A DNA stretch of 34,501 nt from Clostridia bacterium (GCA_017462615.1 JAFTQT010000093.1:1-34501); one strand, 5' to 3'. Shown: positions 7,852 to 16,013, numbered from the stretch's first letter. Notes: generated by a model from the letters alone, not told the origin. A program made the numbers and translations.

Positions 7852-8436
7852 ATGGCAAGAAAAAGCTCCGGCGGCACCAAAAGCCGCATTGTAGATGCAG
7901 CCTGGAAGCTGTTTTACGAGCAGGGCTACGAGGGGACGACGGTAGAGGATATCGTGGCGCTTTCCGGCACCTCCAAGGGCTCGTTTTACCACTATTTCGC
8001 CAGCAAGGACGATCTGGTAGGCTCCATGGCCTATCTTTTTGATGAAAAATATGAGGAGCTGGCTGCGGCGCTGGATCCGCAGGTTCCTGCACTGGAAGCG
8101 CTGCTGTATTTGAACAGAGAGCTGTTTTTGATGATCGAAAACCGCATCGATATTGCCCTGCTCACGCGCTTGCTCTCCACCCAACTGACCCTGCAGGGCA
8201 GCAAGCAGCTGCTGGATCACAACAGGGTCTACTTCAAGCTGCTGCGCCGCATCATCACCGACGGTCGGCAAAGGGGTGAGCTGACGGAGGCACTTACGGT
8301 CAGCGAAATGGTGCGCCTTTATGCCATGACCGAGCGGGCTATGCTCTACGAATGGTGTCTGCGCGGGGGCGATTACGCCCTTTCGGACTACGCGGCGCGC
8401 ACGCTGCCGCTGCTGCTTTCCTCCCTAAAAAAATAA
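7852..8436 (+). CDS. TetR/AcrR family transcriptional regulator
   Basis: A 194-residue one-component repressor. The N-terminal helix-turn-helix spans residues 9-55: IVDAAWKLFYEQGYEGTTVEDI, then the recognition helix SKGSFYHYFASKDDL that is diagnostic of TetR proteins. The C-terminal two thirds is helical and variable, as expected for a ligand and dimer domain; the ligand cannot be predicted. The start at 7852 is taken because the HTH begins eight residues later; upstream frame sequence overlaps the previous gene. The ribosome site (GGCGGGAG) is modest, which fits translational coupling to the DUF1846 gene 13 bp upstream. The PutP-type symporter downstream has its own promoter and could be a target. 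The 8519-8552 inverted repeat between them is a possible operator as well as a terminator. Confidence 0.92.
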   Translation: MARKSSGGTKSRIVDAAWKLFYEQGYEGTTVEDIVALSGTSKGSFYHYFASKDDLVGSMAYLFDEKYEELAAALDPQVPALEALLYLNRELFLMIENRIDIALLTRLLSTQLTLQGSKQLLDHNRVYFKLLRRIITDGRQRGELTEALTVSEMVRLYAMTERAMLYEWCLRGGDYALSDYAARTLPLLLSSLKK

Positions 8437-8518
8437 TTTTATTTTTGGTATAGCCTTTATTCTATATTTCGTTCTTGTCCAAAACCGTTGCGAATAAACA
8501 GGGATGGCAAGATAGGAG

Positions 8519-8552
8519 GAACGCCGTACAGAATTCGTTCTGTACGGCGTTC
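8519..8552. terminator. Terminator-like hairpin after tetR-family gene
   Basis: A perfect 15-bp stem with a TTCG tetraloop (8519-8533 with 8538-8552) is followed by TCTATTGC. The stable tetraloop supports an RNA hairpin, but the weak U-tract leaves open a role as a TetR operator near the putP promoter (-35 TTGCAT at 8557-8562). Confidence 0.6.
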
Positions 8553-8556
8553 TCTA

Positions 8557-8585
8557 TTGCATTCTTCGTTTGTTTGTGATATACT
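8557..8585 (+). promoter_or_regulatory. Promoter of the PutP-type symporter
   Basis: -35 TTGCAT (8557-8562), 17-bp spacer and -10 TATACT (8580-8585), with TGTGA just upstream of the -10. It begins 5 bp after a hairpin and lies 35 bp before the ATG at 8620. Confidence 0.75.
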
Positions 8586-8619
8586 GTTGTCATTCTCTTA
8601 ATAGGAAAGGATTTTGACC

Positions 8620-10167
8620 ATGCAATTTTTAGCCTTTATCTTTTACTTTTTGCTGATGCTGGGCATCGGTCTGTTCTTCTTTTTGAAGGATCGCAGTAAA
8701 AATGACGCCGATTACTTCCTCGGCGGTCGTCAGATGGGTCCCTTCGTCACCGCCATGAGCGCTCAGGCCTCGGATATGTCCGGTTGGCTCCTGATGGGCT
8801 TCCCCGGCAGTATTCTGGCCTTCGGTATGGGCAAGGTGTGGATCGGTATCGGTCTCGCCCTGGGTACCGTTGCCAACTGGATCCTGGTGGGCAAGCGTCT
8901 GCGCAACTTCTCCAAGGCCGCTGGCGACTCCATCACCCTGCCCCAGTACCTCACCAACCGCTTTGCCACCGCCAACCCTGTACTGAAGGTGACCTGCGCC
9001 ATCATTTTCCTTGTCAGCTTTACGGTTTACGTGGCCTCCGCCTTCAATGCGGGCACCAAGGTGTTCGTGGCGGTGCTCCCCTCCGTGTTTGCCGGCCGTG
9101 AGCTGCTGGCCATGGCCATTTTCGCCGTCATCGTGCTGAGCTATACCTTCCTCGGCGGCTTCAAGGCCGTTTGCTGGACTGACTTCTTCCAGGGCCTTTT
9201 GATGCTGTGCGCCCTTTTGCTCGTTCCTATTGCCATGGCTATGGGTGTGAACGACAACACCTATCTCGGTGCCTTTGCTGACGGCGTTACCGCCTTTAAT
9301 TCCAATCCCTTCACCGCCTCCGCCCAGGATATCATTTCCGGTCTCGGCTGGGGTCTTGGATACTTCGGTATGCCCCACATTCTGGTGCGCTTCATGTCCA
9401 TCAAGAAGGCATCTATGATCAAAAAGTCCGCCACCGTGGCCATCGTTTGGCTGGTGCTGACTCTCTCCGCCGCCATTTTCATTGCCTTCCTTGGCCGTAC
9501 GTATATGATGGGCGACGTTTCCCTTGCTGAAAAGCTCCTGCTGACCGGCGACCAGCAGAACATCTTCATCGAGGTGGTGCAGTACATCTTCCCCGGCTTT
9601 ATCGCGGGTCTGCTCCTTGCCGCCATCATCGCGGCTTCCATGTCTACTGCCGATTCTCAGCTGTTGGTTGCCTCCTCCTCCTTTGCCTCCGACCTCTACA
9701 AGCCCCTTATCCGCAAGGGCAAGGCCAGCGACAACGAGGTGACCTGGGCCAGCCGTCTGGTGGTGCTTGCTGTTTCCGTGGTAGCATTCCTCATTGCGGC
9801 CAGCGGTCTTGGCGACAGCGGCGCGTGGGCCAGCAACATTATGAACATGGTAGAGAACGCGTGGGGTCTGTTTGGCTCCGCCTTTGGCCCCGTGGTGCTG
9901 CTTTCTCTCTTCTGGCGTCGCTTTAACTACAAGGGCGCCGTGGCCGGCATCATCGGCGGTGCCGTGGCCGATATCCTGTGGCTGCTGCTCTTCACCAGCA
10001 CCCTGCGCCCCGCCCTGGTTTACAACACCGGTATTTACGAGATCGTCCCCGGCTTTGTCATCGGTGCGATCCTTGCCGTGGCCGTTTCGCTCCTCACCAA
10101 GGAGCCTGAGAAGGCTGTGACCGACATCTTCGATGCCGCCACCTCCCCCGAGGCTGACGAGCTGTAA
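8620..10167 (+). CDS. putP: Sodium:solute symporter, PutP (sodium/proline) type
   Basis: A 515-residue inner-membrane transporter of the solute:sodium symporter family with about 13 predicted hydrophobic helices. The family landmark MSAQASDMSGWLLMGFPG (near residue 47) matches the sodium- and proline-binding region of PutP (helix 2). A second landmark, AAIIAASMSTADSQLLVASS near residue 338, is the conserved Ser/Thr sodium site of helix 8. The length is near the ~500 of known PutP proteins. The ATG at 8620 has an AGGAAAGG site 9 nt upstream; a TTG two codons earlier is less likely. Proline is the most probable substrate, but relatives carry pantothenate, sugars or other acids. The gene stands alone between a hairpin and a strong terminator. 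Confidence 0.93.
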   Translation: MQFLAFIFYFLLMLGIGLFFFLKDRSKNDADYFLGGRQMGPFVTAMSAQASDMSGWLLMGFPGSILAFGMGKVWIGIGLALGTVANWILVGKRLRNFSKAAGDSITLPQYLTNRFATANPVLKVTCAIIFLVSFTVYVASAFNAGTKVFVAVLPSVFAGRELLAMAIFAVIVLSYTFLGGFKAVCWTDFFQGLLMLCALLLVPIAMAMGVNDNTYLGAFADGVTAFNSNPFTASAQDIISGLGWGLGYFGMPHILVRFMSIKKASMIKKSATVAIVWLVLTLSAAIFIAFLGRTYMMGDVSLAEKLLLTGDQQNIFIEVVQYIFPGFIAGLLLAAIIAASMSTADSQLLVASSSFASDLYKPLIRKGKASDNEVTWASRLVVLAVSVVAFLIAASGLGDSGAWASNIMNMVENAWGLFGSAFGPVVLLSLFWRRFNYKGAVAGIIGGAVADILWLLLFTSTLRPALVYNTGIYEIVPGFVIGAILAVAVSLLTKEPEKAVTDIFDAATSPEADEL

Positions 10168-10183
10168 TACAAAATGGAAAAAG

Positions 10184-10228
10184 CAGACCGTATCCCCCCT
10201 AACGGGGTGGGATACGGTCTGTTTTTTT
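10184..10228. terminator. Strong terminator after putP, shared with the GH38 gene
   Basis: A 13-bp stem (CAGACCGTATCCC at 10184-10196, complement at 10209-10221) encloses an inner CCC/GGG stem and is followed by seven T (10222-10228). The opposite strand also gives a T5 run, so it can serve the convergent GH38 gene that stops at 10236. Confidence 0.92.
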
Positions 10229-10235
10229 GCTTGGA

Positions 10236-12644
10236 TCAAATCACCAGCTCGGCGCTTTCGGTCAGCGTGCCGTTTTCAAGAACGACGGTCTTGACCTCGT
10301 ATTTGCCGAAGGCGAGGGGCAAGGTCACACCGCCTGCGGTGAGGCTTGTTTCCACACCGTTGGGGGTGTTATTCAGCAAACGGAATACCAGCGCGTCTCT
10401 GCCGTCCGCCTTTTTGGCGGTGATAAGGGAGACGGTATCGTCACCGATGGAGATCTCAAAGGGCAGAGGCGTTACGTTGCTTGCCGTGGGGAAGATGTTG
10501 AAGCCGTAGGGGCGCTGTACGAACTCCTGCGCCCGACGCTCCAGCTCGTCGCGCTTTACGACGCCCAGACGGAAGCGGAACTGATGCTCGCCCTGGTCGA
10601 TCTTTTTCACAAAGCGGTCGGTGGGGATCAGCTGACGCTCGGCAATGGGGTGAGCGCAGTAAGTGACACCGCGTACCAGAGAGGTGTACAGAGCACCGTT
10701 CTCAAAATGACTGCCGTATACGCCATCGTTGAAGAGGGCAAGGCATTGCTCGCCGCCATCCACTGCCACAAAGCGATGGGCCACGTTTTCGCGGGCATCG
10801 GTAAAGAGGGGCACGGTGCCGAAGGCGGTCTGGCCGATCAGCTCACCCTCCGTGCCCACGGGGAGCTTGAGCTTTACGATCTTGTTGATGTCGCCCATAA
10901 AGAGCGTCACGTCCACGTCCACAAAGTCGTTGTTCTTGTAGATCTTATAGCCGATGCGGGCGCGGGTGTTATCCTTTTCAAAGAAGGCCTCGATGCCGAG
11001 ATAAATATCGCCGTCCTCAATGACCTGCAGGCTCTGCATCCCCTCAAATACGCCGGAGGGATGCGCGGAAAGGGTGAAGGGCTGCTCGTTTTCACCGAGA
11101 CGCTTCAACTGATGCGCGCCCATGGCCCACGGGTCGGCGTTGTCGTCAAAGCTCACCAATTCGAAGCCGTTTTCCACAAAATTCACACCGTTTACGGTGT
11201 AATTCTTGAGAAGTCCTGTTTTGCCGTCGATCTCCACGCGCTTTCTGCCGTCGTCAAACACCAAATTTCCTTCTCGTTTTTGCTCCTTCGGCTCTTCAAA
11301 TTTGATGTAGGCACTATATCGGGTCATGGAAAGAGGCGCCAGCTCCGCTTCAAAGACGATGCGCTTGCGCCAATCAAGATTGAGGTTGCTTTCCTCCTTG
11401 ACCAGCTGATATTTTACGGGGTTACCGTCCTTATCGAGAAGCGTCACCGCAGAGTGCACGGATTCCTCCCAGTTTTGGTCGGCCAGCATGAACTCGCACT
11501 CCACGTTTTCACGGATGGGGTAGGGATGGGGATTGAAGATCAGCAAGGGGAACTCGCCCTCGGCGGCAGGAGGCTCGGCGGCGGAAAGGGCGAAATAGGC
11601 CTTGGTCTTCAGCCGCTCCGCCTCCAGAAGACCGTGGTGCAGGAGGCAAAGGCCGTTTTCCTCACCGCTTTGGATGACGGTGCCGGGCAATACGTCGTGG
11701 AATTCCGCGTTCAGAAGATCCTCGGTAACGGTGCGGATCTCCTTTTCGGGATAGCAGTCAAGCAGACCGCGCGCGTGGGCTACGGTCAGCATTTTCCCCG
11801 CCGTCCACAGCTCGTTTTCCAGCTTGGCGTGGGCGCGCTTGATGCGGCTCATGGAGGTGTAACAGCCGGGCATGGAAATGAGCAGAGAGGCATTTACCCT
11901 GTCAATGGGATTGATTTTTTCAAAAAAAGCTTCGGGCGTGGAGTGGATAAAGTGCGCTTCGCTGCGCTCCTGCAGAGCCTTGATGTCGGCCAGATCCTTG
12001 CGAGAGGGGCCGCCGCCGTGGTTGCCCACGCCCCACAGAACCGCCACCACATCCTGCGGCTGACGAAGGCCGCGCCGCTCCACGGTCTCGGCGGCCTTGC
12101 CGAGGGGGGTGTTGTAGGAGGGGGAACGCCAAGCCTTGATCTCGCTACCGTCAAGGCCCTCCCAGATAAACTGCTCGGCGGGGAGCTTCATTTCGTGGCT
12201 GTAGGGGCGCATGAAGATGTAGCTGTCCTGCCCGCATTTTTTGATGATCTGCACCAGCCCCACGGTGTGCCCGAAGGGGTCGAAATTGATGGCCGTTTTG
12301 GGGGTAACGCCGAATTTCTCCTTGAAATAGCGGTGTCCCTCGCGGATCTGACGAACAAAGCTTTCGCCCGAGGGCATATTGCAATCGGGCTGGAGATACC
12401 AGCCGCCGATGATGTGCCATTTGCCCGCCTTGATCAAGGCCTTGATCTCCTCAAACAGCAGGGGGGCGTATTCCTCCACGTATTTGTAGACCGTCACCTC
12501 GTTGTGGCAGAAGATATAATCAAAATCCTTAGCAAGGTTGACGGCGGATTGAAAGGTGGAAAGGGTGGCGCTGACGCCCTCCTGCCAATCCCATTGCCAG
12601 ATGGGATCGATGTGGGCGTTGCAAATCAGATGAATTTCCTTCAT
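10236..12644 (-). CDS. Alpha-mannosidase, glycoside hydrolase family 38
   Basis: An 802-residue zinc-dependent retaining alpha-mannosidase. The N-terminal catalytic domain opens with the metal-binding NAHIDPIWQWDW (His-x-Asp, about residues 7-18), followed by the HNEVTVY motif. The nucleophile segment INFDPFGHT is near residue 120, and downstream come a three-helix region and a beta-rich C-terminal part, as in GH38. There is no signal peptide, so it probably trims imported mannosides or mannosylated glycans in the cytoplasm. An in-frame ATG 13 codons earlier exists, but the ATG at 12644 is preceded by AAAGGAG and starts directly at the fold. The gene follows the CobW pair by 77 bp on the same strand, with no terminator seen between them. 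The enzyme needs zinc, which could make the link to metal chaperones real, but that is inference. Confidence 0.94.
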   Translation of the reverse strand: MKEIHLICNAHIDPIWQWDWQEGVSATLSTFQSAVNLAKDFDYIFCHNEVTVYKYVEEYAPLLFEEIKALIKAGKWHIIGGWYLQPDCNMPSGESFVRQIREGHRYFKEKFGVTPKTAINFDPFGHTVGLVQIIKKCGQDSYIFMRPYSHEMKLPAEQFIWEGLDGSEIKAWRSPSYNTPLGKAAETVERRGLRQPQDVVAVLWGVGNHGGGPSRKDLADIKALQERSEAHFIHSTPEAFFEKINPIDRVNASLLISMPGCYTSMSRIKRAHAKLENELWTAGKMLTVAHARGLLDCYPEKEIRTVTEDLLNAEFHDVLPGTVIQSGEENGLCLLHHGLLEAERLKTKAYFALSAAEPPAAEGEFPLLIFNPHPYPIRENVECEFMLADQNWEESVHSAVTLLDKDGNPVKYQLVKEESNLNLDWRKRIVFEAELAPLSMTRYSAYIKFEEPKEQKREGNLVFDDGRKRVEIDGKTGLLKNYTVNGVNFVENGFELVSFDDNADPWAMGAHQLKRLGENEQPFTLSAHPSGVFEGMQSLQVIEDGDIYLGIEAFFEKDNTRARIGYKIYKNNDFVDVDVTLFMGDINKIVKLKLPVGTEGELIGQTAFGTVPLFTDARENVAHRFVAVDGGEQCLALFNDGVYGSHFENGALYTSLVRGVTYCAHPIAERQLIPTDRFVKKIDQGEHQFRFRLGVVKRDELERRAQEFVQRPYGFNIFPTASNVTPLPFEISIGDDTVSLITAKKADGRDALVFRLLNNTPNGVETSLTAGGVTLPLAFGKYEVKTVVLENGTLTESAELVI

Positions 12645-12721
12645 GAAGCGACTCCTTTCGCAGGAAAACAAATCAAAATTCACGGGGCAAGCGACGTTTT
12701 TTTACACCGTTTGCCGCCTTT

Positions 12722-13669
12722 TTAATAAAACGTAGCCACCTGTGGCGAGGGCGCGGAGGAAAGTGCCACGTCGGTGGCGTAAAGAACCGGGCCTGCCTGG
12801 CCGTACATCTTGTGGGGCTCCACGCGGATCTTAGCGGTGACCACGATCCACTCCCCGGTTTCAAAGCCCACCTCTTTTTCAAAATTGCACACAAGACCGC
12901 TGAAGGCGATATCATCCGCGCAGCAGGTCATCACGTGTCTGCCCACCACCAAGGCTTTTTTGCCCAGCTGCCGGTCACGGGCGACCATGCCCTTGAATTT
13001 CACGGTCTTGCCGTGATAATTCGGCAGCTCGTCGGCAAGATCCCGGTAAAAGAGCGCGTAATCCTCGTCCTTGACGGCGATGACGGGGGCGTTGACGTCA
13101 AAGGGCAGGGGATCCTCGATGTCGTCGTATTCCAGCTCCTCCGCGGCGGTCTCAAAGGCGATGCGCGCCCGGCGGCTGATGCCCCGCACCAGCTTGTGCA
13201 GCGCCATGCGGTCGGCGTTGTCAGCGCGGTTGAAAATGACCATTTCCGCGTCCTGTAGCTTATCCACCGTAAGGCTGCGCATATTGGCGTTGTAGCTGAG
13301 AATGGTGGTGGCGTCCGCAAAGAGGATCTGCTGGAAAATATACCATTTCTGGGGCATAGCGGCGTAGAAGGTATTCAGCTGCCACATGCCGTTGTATTCC
13401 ACCATCACCCGATCGGGCTTATATTGCTTGGTCAGCTTATCCAGCAGCGCGGGGGTGAGATCGGCCTCGTTTTCCACCAGCACCTGCTGCACATTGGGGT
13501 GGGCAAAGCGAGAGGGATCGTATTCCTCCATGCCCTCCTCACAGACCAGCAGCAGGATGCTGCAGCCGTCGTTGAAGCCCTCGTCCGAGAGGGTTTCCTG
13601 TATCATTTGGGTCTTGCCGGCCTCCAGAAAGCCGGTAAAAAGATAGACCGGAATGCCGTTGTTTGCCAT
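12722..13669 (-). CDS. CobW-like GTPase fused to a DUF1980-like C-terminal domain
   Basis: A 315-residue protein. The N-terminal half (4-160) is a degenerate CobW/COG0523 G domain. The P-loop reads GFLEAGKTQ, with Glu where Gly is usual and Gln in place of the second Thr, and a later NRAD stands for the G4 NKxD motif. The Cys-x-Cys-Cys metal motif of COG0523 is missing. The C-terminal part (about 185-300) resembles the YcgQ/TIGR03943 (DUF1980) domain. It includes a GKTVKFKGMV strand and GRHVMTCCADDIAFSGLVC, where the paired Cys-Cys-Ala-Asp is the family hallmark. It ends with a strand segment mentioning GPVLYATDV. YcgQ-type genes are linked to zinc limitation in Bacillus. The gene starts 9 bp after the stop of the His-rich CobW protein, so the two are one operon and may act together in zinc delivery. 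Confidence 0.85.
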   Translation of the reverse strand: MANNGIPVYLFTGFLEAGKTQMIQETLSDEGFNDGCSILLLVCEEGMEEYDPSRFAHPNVQQVLVENEADLTPALLDKLTKQYKPDRVMVEYNGMWQLNTFYAAMPQKWYIFQQILFADATTILSYNANMRSLTVDKLQDAEMVIFNRADNADRMALHKLVRGISRRARIAFETAAEELEYDDIEDPLPFDVNAPVIAVKDEDYALFYRDLADELPNYHGKTVKFKGMVARDRQLGKKALVVGRHVMTCCADDIAFSGLVCNFEKEVGFETGEWIVVTAKIRVEPHKMYGQAGPVLYATDVALSSAPSPQVATFY

Positions 13670-13678
13670 GGGTGCTCC

Positions 13679-14869
13679 TTATTTCAGCTCCACGCCGAAG
13701 AGGGCACAGAGCGCGTCACGGTTGAGGTTGGCGCCGATGACACAGAGGCGGCCGATCACACCGGCAGAGCCTGTGCGCACGTCGGGCTCTCCGGGCACGT
13801 AATCAAAGTGGATCCAGCCATCCTCGCCGGCTACGATGCCCTTGGCGCGGAGCACGTGGCCGTACTTCTCCTCGTCGGCAAGGGCGGCGAGTGCCTCGCC
13901 CAGACAATGGGGGCAGAAGCGCTTGGCGGTTTCGGCGCCGTAGCTCTGGAACACCTCGTCGGCGTGGTGATGGTGGTGGTCGTGGTCGTGATCGTGACAG
14001 CCGCAGGTGCAGTGCTCGCCGTGGTCGTGCTGGTGGTCATGTTCATGGTGATGGTCGTGATCGTGATGATGCTCATGGCAATCGCAATGCTCGTCATGCT
14101 CATGCTCATGATGATGCTCGTGCTCATGCTCATGATCGTGATGGTGGTGCTCGTGCTCATGGCAATCGCAATGCTCGTCATGCTCATGCTCATGATGATG
14201 CTCGAGGTCGTGAGAATGTCCGCAAACGGGGCAGATCTTTTCACCTTCAAGGCTCTCCATGGTGGCCTTCAGTGTGTCGGTGCCCTCCATGGCGGCGCGC
14301 AGCTGCAGGCCGCTGAGCTCGTCCCAATCAGTGGTGACGATCACGGCCTTCTCGTTATGGGCGCGCAGCGCCTCCACGGCGGCGGTGAGCTTTTCCTCGG
14401 CAAGATTTTTGGTGTGGCTGAGGATGATGGCACCGGCGTGCTCGATCTGGTCGTTGAAAAACTCGCCGATATTCTTCATATGCATGCGGCATTTGGCCGC
14501 GTCCACCACGGGAACGAAGGAGGAAAGCTCAAGCTTATCGCTGCCGACGCTTTCCACGGCGCGGATCACGTCGGAGAGCTTACCGACGCCGGAGGGCTCA
14601 ATGAGGATGCGGTCGGGAGCGTACTCACGCACGGCCTTTTCCAGCGCAGTGCTGAAATCTCCTACCAGGCTGCAGCAGATGCAGCCGGAGTTCATTTCCG
14701 TAATATTGATGCCGGCATCCGTGAGAAAGCCGCCGTCAATGCCGATCTCACCGAATTCGTTCTCGATCAGCATCAGCTTTTCGCCCTCGTAGGCCTCGGC
14801 GATCAGCTTTTTGATCAGCGTGGTCTTACCGGCGCCGAGAAAGCCGGAGAAAATATCAATTTTGGTCAT
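13679..14869 (-). CDS. CobW/COG0523 metallochaperone GTPase with a very His-rich insert
   Basis: A 396-residue GTPase of the G3E family. It has the P-loop GFLGAGKTT (9-17), the COG0523 metal motif GCICC (62-66), and the Walker-B-like segment ILIEPSG (88-94). A CPVC (213-216) leads into a stretch (218-302) in which roughly half the residues are histidine, mixed with Asp, Glu and Cys; a CPHC follows at 329-332. The tail is a CobW C-terminal domain. Proteins of this kind bind zinc or other transition metals and deliver them to client enzymes or buffer them. The His-rich part contains a perfect in-frame DNA duplication, listed separately. AAAGGAGA precedes the ATG. Expression is probably driven by the consensus promoter at 14978-15006. 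The family also includes nickel and cobalt chaperones, so zinc is the likeliest metal but not proven. Confidence 0.94.
   Translation of the reverse strand: MTKIDIFSGFLGAGKTTLIKKLIAEAYEGEKLMLIENEFGEIGIDGGFLTDAGINITEMNSGCICCSLVGDFSTALEKAVREYAPDRILIEPSGVGKLSDVIRAVESVGSDKLELSSFVPVVDAAKCRMHMKNIGEFFNDQIEHAGAIILSHTKNLAEEKLTAAVEALRAHNEKAVIVTTDWDELSGLQLRAAMEGTDTLKATMESLEGEKICPVCGHSHDLEHHHEHEHDEHCDCHEHEHHHHDHEHEHEHHHEHEHDEHCDCHEHHHDHDHHHEHDHQHDHGEHCTCGCHDHDHDHHHHHADEVFQSYGAETAKRFCPHCLGEALAALADEEKYGHVLRAKGIVAGEDGWIHFDYVPGEPDVRTGSAGVIGRLCVIGANLNRDALCALFGVELK
14071..14204. repeat. Perfect 50-bp direct repeat inside the His-rich CobW gene
   Basis: The 50 bases at 14071-14120 recur exactly at 14155-14204. 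The offset is 84 bp, or 28 codons, so the frame is kept. The repeat unit encodes a segment with HEHEHDEHCDCHEH. It points to recent expansion by slippage or unequal exchange. Confidence 0.95.
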
Positions 14870-14907
14870 AGTGGTTTCTCCTTTTATTTTGAGTATTTTA
14901 GAAGCAG

Positions 14908-14934
14908 GAATAAAAATAGAGCGAAGTCGCTCAG
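14908..14934 (-). terminator. Hairpin with U-rich tail in the cobW leader / abi 3' end
   Basis: On the minus strand GAGCGGAGTC, a TGAGC loop and GACTTCGCTC form a 10-bp stem with one G-U pair, followed by TATTTTTATT. It lies between the promoter at 14978-15006 and the cobW start at 14869. It could end abi transcription, act as an attenuator for cobW, or bound a short RNA. Confidence 0.7.
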
Positions 14935-14965
14935 ACTCCGCTCCGCAAAAAGCAACGGCTTTTTT

Positions 14966-15973
14966 CTATGTATCGGTATTATACCACATCCCAAAAAGTT
15001 TGTCAACAACTTTTTGTAAAAAATCGAAGGAGGTAGTTATTACCGGGTTGCTTGCGTAGTAGTCTGCGTGATGTGTGAATCGTTTTGTTAGCTTTTTCAA
15101 TAGCTCAGCCTTGTGTCTTTTGACGCCATCGCTTGTGACGATTTGGCTGTGTGCATATAATAAGGTCACAAAATCTTGAACGGCCGCGCTGCTCATCAGT
15201 CGATCGCGCTGGCTTTTGGTAATGCCCATATTGCTGATCGCTCTGCTTAGCGCGAAGTTGGTGGATCTCATAGCGGTGCCTCTTGCTAGCTGGTTCAAAA
15301 TGCAGTTGTTGTGCGCTGCTGCGTTTCGCATCGCTTTGATGGAGAGCATCAAATAGAAATCGTCCCGAAACAGTTTATCAAATTCCGGATCGGCAAAATA
15401 ATCAAGGCAATAGCGCAAAAAGTAAATGAAGCTGCCAAAGGTAATGACCTCAAGGAACGCCCAGACGGGGAAGTGTCCTTCGTATCTTTGAACGATGCCG
15501 CTACAGTAGGAATTTTTTGAATTTCGGGTAATTTCCGACATCAGCAGGCCATAGGAGTTTTTGCTCTCAAGCGCGTCCTGCTGCTGTAGATCGTTCAAAT
15601 ATTCCGATACGATCCGATACCCATCCTCATTGCTGCTCGCGATATATTTGAGCAGCTTTACCTTTTCAAAATGCTCGATATCCAATGCCATAGGGAGAAT
15701 GATATAGCGGAGCTCCATGTCAATGATGGCAAGGTCTCGCAGTGCTGCAAAATCCAAATTGATATATAGGCCTTCATTCACACCGTTTTGGTACTTTTCA
15801 AAGCTTGTCCGGTATGCCCGCAGCTTGAAATAGTTGTTGTTTTCGGCAAGGTAAAGCGCTGCGTCCTCCTCAGAGCATCTGTCGAATTTGATCCCTTTTC
15901 TTTTAAGATGCTGGACTTGCTCTGCAACGGTCAGCTTCGGCTTTTCGCCCCTGGGCGATTCAAGTGTTATCAT
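14966..15973 (-). CDS. Abi family protein (AbiD/AbiF-like, HEPN domain)
   Basis: A 335-residue protein of the Abi_2 (AbiD/AbiF) group, known from lactococcal phage-exclusion systems. The N-terminal region contains the family pattern LTVAEQVQHLKRKGI (residues 14-28), then LAENNNYFKLRAYRTSF (residues 44-60). The mid-region has IDMELRYIILPMALDIEHFEK. The HEPN ribonuclease signature RNAAAHN, the R-x4-6-H type active site, lies near residue 215-222 in a helix after LMLSIKAM. This suggests an RNA-cleaving toxin-like activity; it is inference from the motif. The start (ATG at 15973) has an AAGGA site. It is 40 bp after thiI on the same strand, so it may ride on the exonuclease-thiI transcript. It is more AT-rich than its neighbours and ends in TAG, which no other intact gene here uses. 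Both fit horizontal acquisition. No separate antitoxin gene is adjacent. Confidence 0.88.
   Translation of the reverse strand: MITLESPRGEKPKLTVAEQVQHLKRKGIKFDRCSEEDAALYLAENNNYFKLRAYRTSFEKYQNGVNEGLYINLDFAALRDLAIIDMELRYIILPMALDIEHFEKVKLLKYIASSNEDGYRIVSEYLNDLQQQDALESKNSYGLLMSEITRNSKNSYCSGIVQRYEGHFPVWAFLEVITFGSFIYFLRYCLDYFADPEFDKLFRDDFYLMLSIKAMRNAAAHNNCILNQLARGTAMRSTNFALSRAISNMGITKSQRDRLMSSAAVQDFVTLLYAHSQIVTSDGVKRHKAELLKKLTKRFTHHADYYASNPVITTSFDFLQKVVDKLFGMWYNTDT
14978..15016 (-). promoter_or_regulatory. Perfect consensus promoter with a dyad over the -35
   Basis: On the minus strand TTGACA (15001-15006), a 17-bp spacer and TATAAT (14978-14983) match the sigma-A consensus at all 12 positions, with TGG as extended -10. 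A 9-bp inverted repeat (CAAAAAGTT at 14992-15000, complement at 15008-15016) with a 7-nt gap is centred on the -35, a typical repressor site. The -35 and -10 overlap the last codons of the abi gene. The likely target is the cobW operon about 105 nt downstream. Confidence 0.85.
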
Positions 15974-16013
15974 ATTGCGTCCTTGTGTGGGTTAGCTTTG
16001 TGAAAAATTCCGA

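Noticed and set aside
10227..12725. Long open frame on the + strand (832 codons) opposite the GH38 gene, and similar long antisense frames opposite putP (8629-10239), the DUF1846 gene (6243-7889) and fba/livK
   Set aside because: They mirror well-supported genes; GC-rich third positions keep the complementary frame open. Their translations have no recognisable domains and no ribosome sites.
14071..14204. CRISPR-like spaced repeat
   Set aside because: Only two copies, inside a coding gene, in frame and coding for His-rich protein.
13831..14316. Met/Val- or Arg/His-rich frames opposite or beside the His-rich tract
   Set aside because: They are other-frame readings of the CAT/CAC/GAG repeats of the CobW gene.
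14870..14968. Possible read-through from the Abi TAG into CobW, because both are in the same frame with no other stop between
   Set aside because: The gap holds a promoter leader, a hairpin with a U-rich tail and a good ribosome site before the CobW ATG. The short open gap is compatible with chance.
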